Assembly (NCBI RefSeq): GCF_003315415.1
Contig: NZ_QNSB01000001.1
Location: 1 to 64,000 of the forward strand
Origin: Brevibacterium sanguinis
Lineage (GTDB): Bacteria; Actinomycetota; Actinomycetes; Actinomycetales; Brevibacteriaceae
DNA length: 64,000 nt
Reading direction: 5' to 3'
In this document: positions 42,299-51,534 of the stretch, one piece after another
Numbering within the stretch: position 1 is the first letter of the stretch
Layout of the letters: the number at the start of each line of letters is the position of its first letter
Notes under the pieces: generated by a model
The model's database searches: none
Told to the model about the DNA's origin: nothing
Seen by the model: only the letters and a program-made list of their open reading frames with translations
Program-made: the position numbers and the translations under genes

Positions 42299-43291
42299 AT
42301 GACGGTTCTGGTGACGGGCGGAGCGGGCTACATCGGCTCACACGTGGTGAGACTGCTGGTCGACCGCGGCGATGACGTGCTCGTCGTCGACGACTTCTCG
42401 ACCGGGATCGAGAGCCGGGTCGAGGGGCTTCCCGTCGTCAGCATCGACCTTGCCGCCGCCGACGCCGAGGACCGCCTCGTCACCGCGATCGAGGAGCACT
42501 CCGTCGACTCGATCATCCACTTCGCCGCGAAGAAGCAGGTCGGAGAATCCGTCGAGCAGCCGCTCATGTACTACCGGCAGAACATCGGCGGGCTGATGAA
42601 CATCCTCGCCGCCGTCGACCGGACGGGCGTCGAATCGCTCGTGTTCTCCTCATCGGCGGCGACCTACGGGATGCCCGACGTCGAGATGGTCGCCGAAGAC
42701 CTCGACTGCCGACCGATCAACCCCTACGGACAGACGAAGCTCATCGGGGAGTGGATGATCGACAACGCGATCACCTCGGCGACCATGCGCGGCACCCGGT
42801 TCAACGCCGTCAAGCTGCGCTATTTCAATGTCGCCGGAGCCGGCTGGCCCGAGCTCGCCGACACCGCGGTGATGAACCTCATCCCAATCGTCCTCGAGCG
42901 TGTGGCCGCGGGCAAGTCACCCATCATCTTCGGCGACGACTACGACACTCCGGACGGCACGTGCATCCGCGACTACGTCCACGTCAAGGACCTCGCCGAG
43001 GCACATATCGCCTCCCTCGACTACATGAAGTCGGGGCAGCCCGCCGAGACCGTGTTCAACGTGGGCACCGGCAGGGGAGCCTCCGTGAAGGAGGTCATCG
43101 ACGCCATCGCCGAGGCGACCGGACGGGAGATCGTCCCCGTCATGGGCGAGCGTCGCGCCGGGGACCCGCCGGTGCTCGTCGCAGACGCCTCCCGCATCGC
43201 CGCGCAGCTGAGCTGGAAGGCGGAGTTCGGCCTCGACGAGATCGTCCGCAGCGCCGTCGAAGCCGCGGGCATGGCGCGCACGGCGAACTGA
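42299..43291 (+). CDS. galE: UDP-glucose 4-epimerase
   Basis: A 330-residue extended SDR converting UDP-glucose to UDP-galactose. NAD-binding GGAGYIG is at residues 7-13, the Ser/Ala-rich SSSAATYG around 117-124 and the catalytic Tyr143-x3-Lys147 (YGQTK) follow. The RYFNVAGA and GDDYDTPDGTCIRDYVHV blocks are diagnostic of GalE. The supply of UDP-galactose suits wall or surface polysaccharide. It is flanked by unrelated genes. ATG 42299 follows AGGGAATGGAG. Confidence 0.95.
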   Translation: MTVLVTGGAGYIGSHVVRLLVDRGDDVLVVDDFSTGIESRVEGLPVVSIDLAAADAEDRLVTAIEEHSVDSIIHFAAKKQVGESVEQPLMYYRQNIGGLMNILAAVDRTGVESLVFSSSAATYGMPDVEMVAEDLDCRPINPYGQTKLIGEWMIDNAITSATMRGTRFNAVKLRYFNVAGAGWPELADTAVMNLIPIVLERVAAGKSPIIFGDDYDTPDGTCIRDYVHVKDLAEAHIASLDYMKSGQPAETVFNVGTGRGASVKEVIDAIAEATGREIVPVMGERRAGDPPVLVADASRIAAQLSWKAEFGLDEIVRSAVEAAGMARTAN

Positions 43292-43320
43292 CGGTCCGAC
43301 AGCGGCGACGGAGGACCGGC

Positions 43321-44079
43321 TCACCGGCGAGCGACGATCAGGTGGCGCGTGGAATGCGCGATGAACGGCTCTCCTCGCCGCATCTGCTCGTCCAGCTCCG
43401 TCAGCCGGGGCAGGTGCTCCTCGACGGAGAAGCCGGGCACCCACCAGGGGCATTTGCGCAGGATCCACACGACGGCACCCACATCGAAGAACTCCATGCG
43501 GCACCGGGCCGTGCGCAGCTCCTCGACGACGAGCCCGTGCTCCTCAGCCTCCCGCGCTTCGATCTCGGGGCGGCGGGCGAGGCGGTTCTCCGGTTGCGGG
43601 CCGAGGAAGAACTCGATGAGTTCGAACGCCGATGCCGGCCCCACGTGCTGAGCGAAGTAGTGTCCTCCCGGGGTCAGGAGTCGAGAGATCTCCGCCCACC
43701 GCGGCACCACGGGATGGCGAGAGGTGACGAGCTCGAACGTCGCATCGGGAAGCGGCAGCGGGTCCTCATCCGCGTCGATCACCCGCACCCCGCGCGGCTC
43801 GAGGCTCGCTCTGGCCCGCGCGGCATTGGGAGGGAAGGTCTCGGTGACGACCATCGTGGGCGGCAGCGTCGGGACTCCCGCGATGACCTCGCCCTCGCCG
43901 GTGTCGAGGTCCACCGCAGATGCCACCGCGGCCAGCCGCCTGGCAAGCTGTTCGGAGTACCTCCACGGTGGGCGCTCCTCGACGGCGCGGCCCTCGAGCC
44001 AGCCGAAGCCCCAACCGGTGACGTCGGCCGCCTGCGCCTCGGCGACCAATTCGGAGAACGGCCTCATCATCTCCCTCAT
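43321..44079 (-). CDS. class I SAM-dependent methyltransferase
   Basis: A 252-residue methyltransferase-like protein. The Rossmann motifs are modest: ASAVDLDTGEGEVI (motif I region), RVIDADEDPLPLPDATFELVTSRH (motif II/post-I and motif III region), and LLTPGGHYFAQHVG. It most resembles actinobacterial proteins annotated as class I methyltransferases. Substrate unknown. The start is uncertain: ATG at 44079, 44070 or 44067 are all in frame. It is convergent with galE with a 29-base gap. Confidence 0.75.
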   Translation of the reverse strand: MREMMRPFSELVAEAQAADVTGWGFGWLEGRAVEERPPWRYSEQLARRLAAVASAVDLDTGEGEVIAGVPTLPPTMVVTETFPPNAARARASLEPRGVRVIDADEDPLPLPDATFELVTSRHPVVPRWAEISRLLTPGGHYFAQHVGPASAFELIEFFLGPQPENRLARRPEIEAREAEEHGLVVEELRTARCRMEFFDVGAVVWILRKCPWWVPGFSVEEHLPRLTELDEQMRRGEPFIAHSTRHLIVARR

Positions 44080-44181
44080 CGACAGCGGGACGGTTCCACC
44101 GCACTGTCGCACAGCCGCGGCTCCTGTTCAAACCGCAGCGGTATGCGACGGTGAGCGGCCGACTTGGGCACAATGGTCCTC

Positions 44182-45321
44182 ATGCGTGAATACATCGTCA
44201 TCGGTGCCGGGCTCGCCGGAGCCGCCACCGCATGGGAGCTGGCCTCCCGAGGTGAGCAGGTCACCGTCCTCGAGAGGAGCACCCCGGCCAATGACGCCGG
44301 CAGCTCGCACGGCTCGGCCCGGATACTGCGCTACGCCTACCCCGATCCCCTCTACACCAGGCTGCTCGTGCGCGCCAGGCGCCGCTGGGACGAACTCGAG
44401 GAAGCCGGAGGACACCGGCTCATCACCCCGACCGGCTCGCTCGACCACGGCTCCCTCCGGGACGTCACCGAGCTCGCCGCGATCCTCGACGCCGCGGGAA
44501 TGGAGAACGAGGTGCTCTCGGCCGAGGACGCCCGGTCCCGCTGGCCGCAGTTCGCCTTCGACACCGAGGTGCTCTGGCATCCGGACGCCGGTGTCCTCGA
44601 CGCCCAGACCACGGTCGAGACGATGGTCGGGCTCGCGGAGGCCACCGGTCACGCCCGGGTGCTCACCGACTGGACCGTCGCAGGCGTCGACCGCCGCAGC
44701 GGTGGAGGGTTCACCGTTCGATCCGCCACCGGCGAGACCGTCGACGGAGATGCAGTCGTGGTCGCCGCCGGTGGCTGGCTGCCGAGCCTGCTCGCCGACC
44801 TGTCCCTGCCGGCGGGCTTCATCGAGTCCTTCCCGAGGCTCGAGGTCCGTCAGGAACAGGCGTTCCACCTGCCGTACCGCGAGGAGCTCGCCGCCGGCCA
44901 GGACTGGCCGACGTCGATTCACATCTCCCCGGAGATCGTCGCCTACAGCCTGCCCGGTGGCCGCGACGCCGGCTTCCGCGGACAGAAGCTCGCCGAATTC
45001 AACGGCGGACCGGTCATCGGATCCGCACTCGATCAGGACGGGCGGATCAGACCGGAGATGCGTGAACGGATGACCGCCTACGCGAAGCGGTACCTGCCGG
45101 GAGTGGTCCCCGAACCGTACGCCGAGACCACCTGCCTGTTCACCAACACCGCCACGGAGGACTTCGTCATCGACGAGGCCGAGGGAATCGTCGTCGTCTC
45201 CGCATGCTCCGGTCACGGCGCGAAGTTCGCCCCGCTGCTGGGCGAACTCGCCGCCGACCTCGCAACCGGCACGGGCTCCGTTCCTGAGCAGTTCCGTGTG
45301 GCCGCACACCGCGGGAGGTGA
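44182..45321 (+). CDS. DadA/SoxA-type FAD-dependent oxidoreductase
   Basis: A 379-residue FAD enzyme of the DAO/MTOX family (D-amino acid, sarcosine and N-methyl amino acid oxidases). The FAD-binding EYIVIGAGLAGAATAWELA is at the N terminus, SSHGSARILRYAYPD near residue 43 resembles the MTOX signature (Cys/Gly-linked FAD), and SGHGAKFAPLLGELAA near 350 is characteristic of the sarcosine/MTOX branch. The substrate is likely a secondary amine such as N-methylamino acid. The ATG at 44182 sits at leaderless distance from a -10-like CACAAT. Confidence 0.85.
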   Translation: MREYIVIGAGLAGAATAWELASRGEQVTVLERSTPANDAGSSHGSARILRYAYPDPLYTRLLVRARRRWDELEEAGGHRLITPTGSLDHGSLRDVTELAAILDAAGMENEVLSAEDARSRWPQFAFDTEVLWHPDAGVLDAQTTVETMVGLAEATGHARVLTDWTVAGVDRRSGGGFTVRSATGETVDGDAVVVAAGGWLPSLLADLSLPAGFIESFPRLEVRQEQAFHLPYREELAAGQDWPTSIHISPEIVAYSLPGGRDAGFRGQKLAEFNGGPVIGSALDQDGRIRPEMRERMTAYAKRYLPGVVPEPYAETTCLFTNTATEDFVIDEAEGIVVVSACSGHGAKFAPLLGELAADLATGTGSVPEQFRVAAHRGR

Positions 45322-45353
45322 TCCTGGCGGTGATCGTCGGAGATACTGGTGCC

Positions 45354-45848
45354 ATGACCGATCCTGCCCTGACCGATCCGTCCGCGATCACGCTCGCCAC
45401 GGTCGAGGACGCGGAGACCGTCACCCGCCTGCAGATCGACTTCGACGAGGAGTTCGACGCTCCGACTCCTCCCTTCGATGTCCTCCTGCGGCGCTTCCGC
45501 CGACTGCTCGCGCATCCGGATGCCTTCGTCCTGCTCGCCGGCCCGCCCGCCGACCCTGCCGGCCATGCCGTCGTCACGCTTCGTCCGACGATCTACTGCG
45601 ATGGTCCGCTCGCCGTCCTCGACGAGCTGTACGTGGTGCCGACCCTCCGAGACCGAGGGCTGGGCACCCGACTGCTGCGACGGGCGATCGACGAGGTGCT
45701 CGCCCGAGGAGGCGGCGAGATGCACATCAACGTCGACGAGGTCGACACCGACACCCGCCGGTTCTACGAGCGCCACGGATTCGTCACGGTCGAACCCGGG
45801 ACCGACTACCGCATGCTCTGCTACATCCGGGAGCTCGAGGACTCCTGA
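45354..45848 (+). CDS. GNAT-family N-acetyltransferase
   Basis: A 164-residue GNAT acetyltransferase. Motif A (acetyl-CoA pyrophosphate loop) is LRDRGLGTRLLRRAI, and motif B includes RFYERHGFVTV. The acceptor is unknown. The ATG at 45354 lies seven bases after a -10-like GATACT, as expected for a leaderless transcript; the frame also opens with GTG 45318. It follows the oxidase gene by 32 bases. Confidence 0.85.
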   Translation: MTDPALTDPSAITLATVEDAETVTRLQIDFDEEFDAPTPPFDVLLRRFRRLLAHPDAFVLLAGPPADPAGHAVVTLRPTIYCDGPLAVLDELYVVPTLRDRGLGTRLLRRAIDEVLARGGGEMHINVDEVDTDTRRFYERHGFVTVEPGTDYRMLCYIRELEDS

Positions 45849-45988
45849 ACCCGTCCGTACGATGCGGCCGCGGGACCCACCTCGGCGCACGAACCATTTC
45901 GTTGCGCGTAGGGCAACTCGATGCGCATGACGCAAATTCATTCCGTGGTCTGCGCCACAAAACCGTGACCGCGGGGCATGATGGCACT

Positions 45989-47752
45989 ATGAATGTTGAT
46001 CTGGAAATCGCCCTCGCCGCAGAACTCGATCCCATCGTCGACGTCGCCGCCGAACTGGGACTGGACCCGCAGGAGATCATCCCCTACGGGTGGACGAAGG
46101 CGAAGGTCCCGATCGAGGTCCTCGACTCCGCGGCCTCGACTGCCCCGGACGGCCGGCTCATCCTCGTCACCGCGATGAGCCCCACTCCCGCAGGCGAGGG
46201 GAAGACGACGACGAGCATCGGACTGGCCGACGGCCTCAACGACCTGGCACGGGAGCGTCCGGAGGTGGGCAAGGCGGTCCTCGCACTGCGTGAGCCGAGC
46301 ATGGGTCCCGTGTTCGGCATGAAGGGCGGAGCCGCGGGCGGCGGCCACGCGCAGGTGGTTCCCATGGAGGACATCAACCTCCACTTCACCGGCGACTTCG
46401 CGGCGATCGCGGCCGCGAACAACCTGGCCGTGACGATGCTCGACAATCACATCCACCACGGCAACGCCCTCGACGTCGACGTGCGCCGGATCCACGTCCG
46501 CCGCGTCGTCGACCTCAACGATCGCGCCTTGCGCAATGTCACGGTCGGCCTCGGCGGCATCAACGGCGGCGTGCCCCGGGAGGACCACTTCGACATCGTC
46601 GTCGCCAGCGAGGTGATGGCCGTGTTCTGCCTGTCCACCTCGGTGGCCGACCTCAAGGAGCGCCTCGGCCGGATCGTGCTCGCCCACAGTCGCTCGCGCG
46701 AACCGATCACCGTCGCCGACATCAGTGCGGCCGGCGCGATGACCGCGCTGCTGCGCAATGCGCTCTCGCCCAACCTCGTCCAGAGCCTCGAGCATTCACC
46801 GGCGTTCATCCACGGCGGCCCGTTCGCCAACATCGCCCACGGATGCAACAGCCTGCTGGCGACGAGGGCGGCGATGACCCTGGGCGATTGGGCCATCACC
46901 GAGGCGGGCTTCGGCGCCGATCTCGGGGCCGAGAAGTTCCTCGACATCAAGTGCCGGACCGCCGGGATCTGGCCCTCGGCCGTCGTGGTCGTCGCGACGC
47001 TCCGGGCGCTCAAGTACCACGGCGGCGTCGAGGTCGCCGATGTCGAGACCCCCGATGTCGAGGCCGTCCTGGGAGGGATGAGCAACCTCGAGCACCACTG
47101 CAGGAACCTGCTCGACATCTACGGACTGACTCCCGTCGTCTGCTTCAATCGGTTCCCGAGCGACACGGACGAGGAGATGGACGCGGCCATCGAGCACCTG
47201 CGCGACCAGGGCATCTCCGCCGTCGAGTCGACGCACTGGGCCGACGGCGGCAAGGGTGCGCGGGCGCTCGCCGAGGCCGTCGTCGAGGCCGCCGGCGGGG
47301 CCGGTGAGGAGACGAACGTCAGCGGGAACACCGGCGAGAGCGCCGACGAGGGTGAGAGCGCCGACGGGGGTGGGCCGCGACAGCGGTTCAGCTACGAGCT
47401 CGACCAGCCGCTCGAGGACAAAATCCGGACGGTGGCACAGAGGATCTACGGTGCCGCCGACATCGACCTGCCGGCCGACGTCAGACGCAAGCTCAAGCAG
47501 TTCACCGACGAGGGGTACGGCGACGCGCCCATCTGCGTCGCGAAGACGCAGTACTCCCTGAGCACGGATCCGAAGCTGCGCGGAGCGCCGAAGGGTCACA
47601 CGATCGTCGTGCGCGATGTGCGCCTGTCCGCCGGCGCCGGGTTCGTCGTCGTCATCGCCGGAGACATCATGACGATGCCCGGGCTCCCCAAGGAGCCCTC
47701 CGCGTTCAGGATCGACGTCGACGAGAACGGCAACATCACGGGCCTGTTCTGA
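45989..47752 (+). CDS. fhs: formate--tetrahydrofolate ligase
   Basis: A 587-residue formyltetrahydrofolate synthetase, which makes 10-formyl-THF from formate, ATP and THF. The P-loop PTPAGEGKTT is at residues 65-74, and HGGPFANIAHGCNS and TVGLGGINGGVPREDHFDI are family hallmarks. A low-complexity insert of about 35 residues (VSGNTGESADEGESADGGG) occurs before RQRFSYELDQPLEDKI, slightly longer than usual. The start at 45989 matches a -10-like CATGAT at leaderless distance. It is convergent with rpmJ2. Confidence 0.95.
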   Translation: MNVDLEIALAAELDPIVDVAAELGLDPQEIIPYGWTKAKVPIEVLDSAASTAPDGRLILVTAMSPTPAGEGKTTTSIGLADGLNDLARERPEVGKAVLALREPSMGPVFGMKGGAAGGGHAQVVPMEDINLHFTGDFAAIAAANNLAVTMLDNHIHHGNALDVDVRRIHVRRVVDLNDRALRNVTVGLGGINGGVPREDHFDIVVASEVMAVFCLSTSVADLKERLGRIVLAHSRSREPITVADISAAGAMTALLRNALSPNLVQSLEHSPAFIHGGPFANIAHGCNSLLATRAAMTLGDWAITEAGFGADLGAEKFLDIKCRTAGIWPSAVVVVATLRALKYHGGVEVADVETPDVEAVLGGMSNLEHHCRNLLDIYGLTPVVCFNRFPSDTDEEMDAAIEHLRDQGISAVESTHWADGGKGARALAEAVVEAAGGAGEETNVSGNTGESADEGESADGGGPRQRFSYELDQPLEDKIRTVAQRIYGAADIDLPADVRRKLKQFTDEGYGDAPICVAKTQYSLSTDPKLRGAPKGHTIVVRDVRLSAGAGFVVVIAGDIMTMPGLPKEPSAFRIDVDENGNITGLF

Positions 47753-47857
47753 GCCGAGTGTCTCTGAGCCGCGAGTCGCCGGCGTCGACGCCGATCGAGG
47801 GCGGCGCAGACGCCGCTCCCGCGGGGCCGGCCCTGCGTCCGTGCTGCGCCGGGGACG

Positions 47858-47980
47858 TCAGCCCTGCCGTGCCTTGAACCGAGGGTTCTTCTTGTTGATG
47901 ACGTAGACCCTTCCACGCCTGCTGACGACTTGAGAACCGGGCAGCTTCTTCAGCGAACGCAACGAGCGACGAACCTTCAT
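47858..47980 (-). CDS. rpmJ: ribosomal protein bL36, zinc-free (C-minus) paralogue
   Basis: A 40-residue bL36 ([20 protein letters not shown], ending FKARQG) with no cysteines. The usual bL36 binds zinc through Cys and His; bacteria commonly encode a Cys-less paralogue (YkgO type) that replaces it under zinc limitation, releasing zinc. Start ATG 47980 with a strong AGGAGGG ribosome site. Its promoter overlaps a Zur-box-like palindrome shared with the divergent CobW-like gene, in line with Zur repression. Too short for many gene finders. Confidence 0.93.
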   Translation of the reverse strand: MKVRRSLRSLKKLPGSQVVSRRGRVYVINKKNPRFKARQG

Positions 47981-47994
47981 TTTCCCTCCTTGAT

Positions 47995-48011
47995 GAGAAT
48001 GAGTATCATTA
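47995..48011. promoter_or_regulatory. Zur-box-like operator (bL36 / CobW-like intergenic)
   Basis: GAGAATGAGTATCATTA, with core inverted repeat AATGA-N3-TATCATT-like (AATGA/TCATT). It closely matches a second site at 54566-54582 and lies between the Cys-less bL36 gene and the divergent CobW-like gene, both classic Zur targets. It is the predicted Zur operator. Confidence 0.75.
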
Positions 48012-48046
48012 GATTGGATAGTATCGGTTCCGCCGAAAGGATGCCA

Positions 48047-49100
48047 ATGCCACGGAAGGCAGCACTCGATGTGATCGCAGTGACGGGAGTCTGCGCTGCA
48101 GAACGGCGCGGCTACGCGATCCGGTTGGCGAAGGAGAGAGGCTTCATCTTCGTTCCGGCGGAACAGGCGGGGCAGGGTGTCGAAGCGGTGGATCGTCTGA
48201 TCGGCCTGGTCAGGAGCGCCTTCAACCCTCCGGGAATGCTCCTCGAGTATCCGGCCGAGGTGACGGCGGCGGAGATCGTGGGAGCACTGACCACATCGGG
48301 GGCGAGGTTGCTGGAGATGGTGTGCGTACTTGACGTCGGCCATCTGCTCGAGGACCTGGACTCCGACCTGCTCATCTCCCGGAGCGACTCCGTCGACAGT
48401 GACGGTGTGGAGCGTCCGCGTCGGTCAGAGGTGCTGGTGTCCCAGATCGAGCTCTCCTCCACCGTGGTGCTCGTCAACTCCGGATCGCTGTCCCCGGGCG
48501 AAGGGGAGCGGATGACCGCTCTCGTCAGTCATCTCGCCCCGAACGCGCACCTGTTCCGCAGCGAGAATCCCGGGGCTGTTCAGCAGCGAGAATCCCGGGG
48601 CTGTTCAGCAGGCGGTCCATCGGCCCCTCGTCCCGGAACCACCGAGCGCGGGCTGGGTGGCGCTCCTCAACGGTGAGTTCTCCCCGCAGTTCCATGCTCC
48701 GGGAATCACCGCGTGCAGGTACGAGCAGTGTCGCCCGTTTCATCCGGGGAGGCTGTGGCAGGCCTTGACTGAACTGATGTCAAGCCACGCCCGCGAGAGA
48801 GTGCTGCGGTCGGCAGGGTTCGCCCGGCTCGCGACACGACCGTCGATCACCGCACTGTGGAATCAGGTGGGGAGGACGTTCTCGCTCACCGCGTTGGCGG
48901 ATGATCAGGAGTTCTCCGTCCAGGATGAGCTCCTCGCATTCGGTCAGGACCTGGCATTCTTCGGCATCGGACTGCAGCAGTCGACTGTGTCGCGAGTGCT
49001 CGACGATGCGATTCTCAGCGACGAGGAGCTGCAGGCCGGGCCGATGGCATGGTCGACTTTCCCTGACCCGTTCCCCGAGTGGAACACCGTCGACAGGTGA
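48047..49100 (+). pseudogene. CobW-like zinc-metallochaperone gene split by a 25-bp tandem duplication
   Basis: Two overlapping frames encode the halves of one CobW-family protein. Frame 1 (48047-48676) contains the N-terminal part; the continuation in another frame (to 49100) has the CobW C-terminal features, PQFHAPGITACRYEQCRPFHPGRL and WNTVDR. Between them, 48559-48583 and 48584-48608 are identical 25-bp copies. Removing one copy restores a single 342-codon frame, so the duplication itself causes the frameshift. The N-terminal half lacks a Walker A motif (it reads [10 protein letters not shown]), like other degenerate CobW proteins paired with zinc-free ribosomal proteins. Start ATG 48047 has GAAAGG six bases upstream. 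The gene may be off, or phase-variable by slippage, or a sequencing error. Confidence 0.85.
48559..48608 (+). repeat. 25-bp perfect tandem duplication
   Basis: Two directly adjacent identical 25-base copies (48559-48583, 48584-48608), each beginning CAGCGAGAATCC and ending CTGTTCAG. Because 25 is not divisible by three, the extra copy shifts the reading frame of the CobW-like gene. Confidence 0.95.
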
Positions 49101-49142
49101 CCGCACGAGCGCGGTGCCGCTGCGCCCGCAGGGCGCCGGGGG

Positions 49143-49565
49143 TCAGCGCTCGCTGTCTCCCTCGCGTCTCGCCGAGCATTCGGCGCAGAGGCCGAAGATC
49201 TCGAAGACGTGCCGGGTTGCGGTGAAGCCGTTGGCCTGGGCGACGGTGCGGATCCAGTCCTCGGTCGGGGGATCCACCTCGACGGCTGTGCCGCACTCTT
49301 CGCACACGAGGTGATGATGGTGCTCGTCCTGCTCGCAGGCGCGGAAGAGCTGCTTCTCGGAGACGGTGATGGAGTCCGCCTGACCGGTTTCGCTCAGTGA
49401 GTTGAGCTGCCGGTACACGGTTGCCAGACCCACCGTGTGTCCTGCGGCGGCGAGCGTGCGGTGAAGCTCCTGCGCCGAGACGAAACGCGTCTCGGCGGCG
49501 AGTGCGGAGCGGATCAGCGACTTCTGTGCCGTGCTCCGGGTCTTCTTGGGCTCGCGAGCCGTCAT
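49143..49565 (-). CDS. zur: Fur/Zur-family metalloregulator
   Basis: A 140-residue Fur-family repressor. The N-terminal winged helix contains FVSAQELHRTL and TVGLATVYRQLNSL (recognition helix). The C-terminal metal domain has HHHH (82-85), Cys88/Cys91 and Cys127/Cys130 (two CxxC pairs for the structural zinc). Its location within a cluster of a zinc-free ribosomal protein, CobW genes and an importer argues for Zur (zinc) over Fur (iron). ATG at 49565 is preferred over 49574 by ribosome-site spacing. It is not in an operon with the importer; the importer genes are transcribed in the same direction but end 137 bases upstream. Confidence 0.88.
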   Translation of the reverse strand: MTAREPKKTRSTAQKSLIRSALAAETRFVSAQELHRTLAAAGHTVGLATVYRQLNSLSETGQADSITVSEKQLFRACEQDEHHHHLVCEECGTAVEVDPPTEDWIRTVAQANGFTATRHVFEIFGLCAECSARREGDSER

Positions 49566-49701
49566 TGTCCTCATGCCTCCGGACGTCGGTGGTGCCTGAC
49601 TGTCCCTCCATATAAACATATGCGTGCGCATTCATGTGTCGCCGGGGCGCGGTCCCACGCCGTCTGGAGCCCGCGTGGGGCTGAGGTCTCCTCGGCAGGG
49701 C

Positions 49702-51534
49702 TCAGCCGTGCCCGACCCTCGTGCGGGACTCAGCCGTGCCTGATCCCGCGCGGGACCACGGGCGCCGCATCCACCTCGGGGGTCGGGTTCCCTGCAGGGA
49801 GGCGGCGGAGACGGCGATGATCGAGATGAGCACGAGCGCTGCGGCAGGACCGGCGGTCGCCCAGGGTCCGCGTTCGACGTAGTCGATGCCTTCGGCCAGC
49901 AGCAGACCCCATTCGGGAGTCGGCGGCTGCGCCCCGAGGCCGAGGAATCCCAGCGAGGCCAGCGCGAGCGCGACTCCGGGCAGCCGCAGCATGCTGTGGC
50001 GCAGCAGCGCCGGCAGCACCATGGGGATGATGTAGCGGATCTTCGCCTCGAGGGGGCCGACTCCGGACAGGGGAAGCCAGCGGATGTGGCCCACGGCCTT
50101 CGCCTCGTCGATGAGGGAGATCGCATGGGCGGCCAGCGGCGGCCACGTGACCCACAGGACCGCGGCCGCGGCACCGCCGACGGTCGGTCCGACGAGAGCG
50201 GCGACGACGACACCGGCGATGACCGGGGGAGTGGCATTGGCGATCTCGATCGGACCGCGGATGACATTCGGCAGGAAACCCAGCAGCAGGCCGACGGCGA
50301 CGGCCGCGAGCACGATGAGGACCGCCGGGAGCAGGGTGCCGATGGCTCCGTGCGCGATCCGGGCGAGCAGGTCGCGACCGCTGGCGTCGGCACCCAGCGG
50401 GAGCATCGATGAGGGCGGAGCCAGGCGGGAATGGGCGATCGTGAACGGATCCCGCGGCAGTCCGAGGGTGAGGATCACGACGAGCAGACCGCAGCCGATC
50501 GTGAATGTCCACTGCGCCAGACGATCGCCGTGCGGGCGCTCCGGCGGAGCCGTGATGGCACCGGGCGGCAGCGGCCCACCGAGCAGCCACAGGCGGATGA
50601 GTCCCGAGAGCACGCCGACGGCGACCGCGGCCAGCGCCATCACGAGGACACCGGCCTGCAGAGCGGGCAGGTCCTGGGCATTCGCGGCGCCGAGGAGGTA
50701 CCTGCCGAGCCCGGGGATCGCGAAGACCTGCTCGACGGCGACCGCACCACCGAGCAGTCCGATGAGGATCAGTCCCGCCTGGTCGACGATCGCGGCCAGT
50801 GCCCGCCGGAACAGCGCCGCGAGCAGGACGGTTCCCTTCACCCCGGCCAGTCGCCAGACCCGCACCCACGACTCCTGAGCGGCGCCGGCCAGAGCGTCGC
50901 CGAGCAGGCGCCCGAACAGCCCTCCCGCGGGGATGCCCAAGGCGCACGCGGGAAGCACCGCGGTCGCCGGCCCCGACCACCCGTAGGGCGGGAACCACTG
51001 CAGATGGACGGCGAAGATCACGAGGAACCCGCTGGCCAGGAGGAACTCCGGAAACGCGGTGAGCGCCACGCCCACGGGCCCGCTGCCGCGCACCGGGCGA
51101 TCCTTGATCACGGCGACGAGCACCGGGGCGACCAGGCAGATCGACACGATCGCAGCGACCGCGAATGCGAAGGCCATGAGAGTCGCGGACACGCCGATCA
51201 CCTCGGCGACGCCGGGCGCGATGGCCCCGCCCGAGACCCAGGACTCGCCGAGGTCACCCTGCAGCACCCGCGACCACCAGCGAAGACTGGTCGGGACGGG
51301 CCCTCCGTCGAGGCCGAGCTCGCGGCGCACGCTCTCGATCGCCTCGGGGGTGGGGTCGAGCTCCGAGTACCGTGCCCGCAGCACGGACAGGGCGGGATCG
51401 CGCTGGGACAGCCAGGGCAGCGCCCCGACCATCCCGAGCAGCAGCGCCCCCGAGATCACCCTGGACAGGAGAGGGATCAGGGCGACCCGTCGCGGTGCTT
51501 CAGCCGTCCCCGAGGTCGGCTCACGGCGCGACAT
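49702..51534 (-). CDS. fused DppB-DppC ABC permease (Opp/Nik type)
   Basis: A 610-residue membrane protein that joins two permease subunits. The first half has the DppB features (SRQRDP-like loop, KDRPVRG, EAA loop near RVWRLAGVKGTVLLAALFRRAL), and from about residue 340 the second half has the DppC signature LPLGADASGRDLLARIAHG and a second EAA loop around AVGHIRWLPLSGVGPLEAKIRYIIP. About twelve hydrophobic segments are seen. Its start overlaps the binding-protein stop by 14 bases. It is the last gene of a Zur-linked operon, so transport of zinc, or of a metallophore-metal complex as in CntABCDF or NikABCDE, is likely (inference). Confidence 0.9.
   Translation of the reverse strand: MSRREPTSGTAEAPRRVALIPLLSRVISGALLLGMVGALPWLSQRDPALSVLRARYSELDPTPEAIESVRRELGLDGGPVPTSLRWWSRVLQGDLGESWVSGGAIAPGVAEVIGVSATLMAFAFAVAAIVSICLVAPVLVAVIKDRPVRGSGPVGVALTAFPEFLLASGFLVIFAVHLQWFPPYGWSGPATAVLPACALGIPAGGLFGRLLGDALAGAAQESWVRVWRLAGVKGTVLLAALFRRALAAIVDQAGLILIGLLGGAVAVEQVFAIPGLGRYLLGAANAQDLPALQAGVLVMALAAVAVGVLSGLIRLWLLGGPLPPGAITAPPERPHGDRLAQWTFTIGCGLLVVILTLGLPRDPFTIAHSRLAPPSSMLPLGADASGRDLLARIAHGAIGTLLPAVLIVLAAVAVGLLLGFLPNVIRGPIEIANATPPVIAGVVVAALVGPTVGGAAAAVLWVTWPPLAAHAISLIDEAKAVGHIRWLPLSGVGPLEAKIRYIIPMVLPALLRHSMLRLPGVALALASLGFLGLGAQPPTPEWGLLLAEGIDYVERGPWATAGPAAALVLISIIAVSAASLQGTRPPRWMRRPWSRAGSGTAESRTRVGHG

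Noticed and set aside
47781..47792. Terminator between fhs and rpmJ
   Set aside because: GGCGTCGACGCC is palindromic but too short and lacks a loop; no convincing terminator.
49606..49631. Zur box upstream of zur itself
   Set aside because: ATGCG-TG-CGCAT and ATAT-rich sequence are present, but neither matches the motif shared by 47995-48011 and 54566-54582; no autoregulation is claimed.
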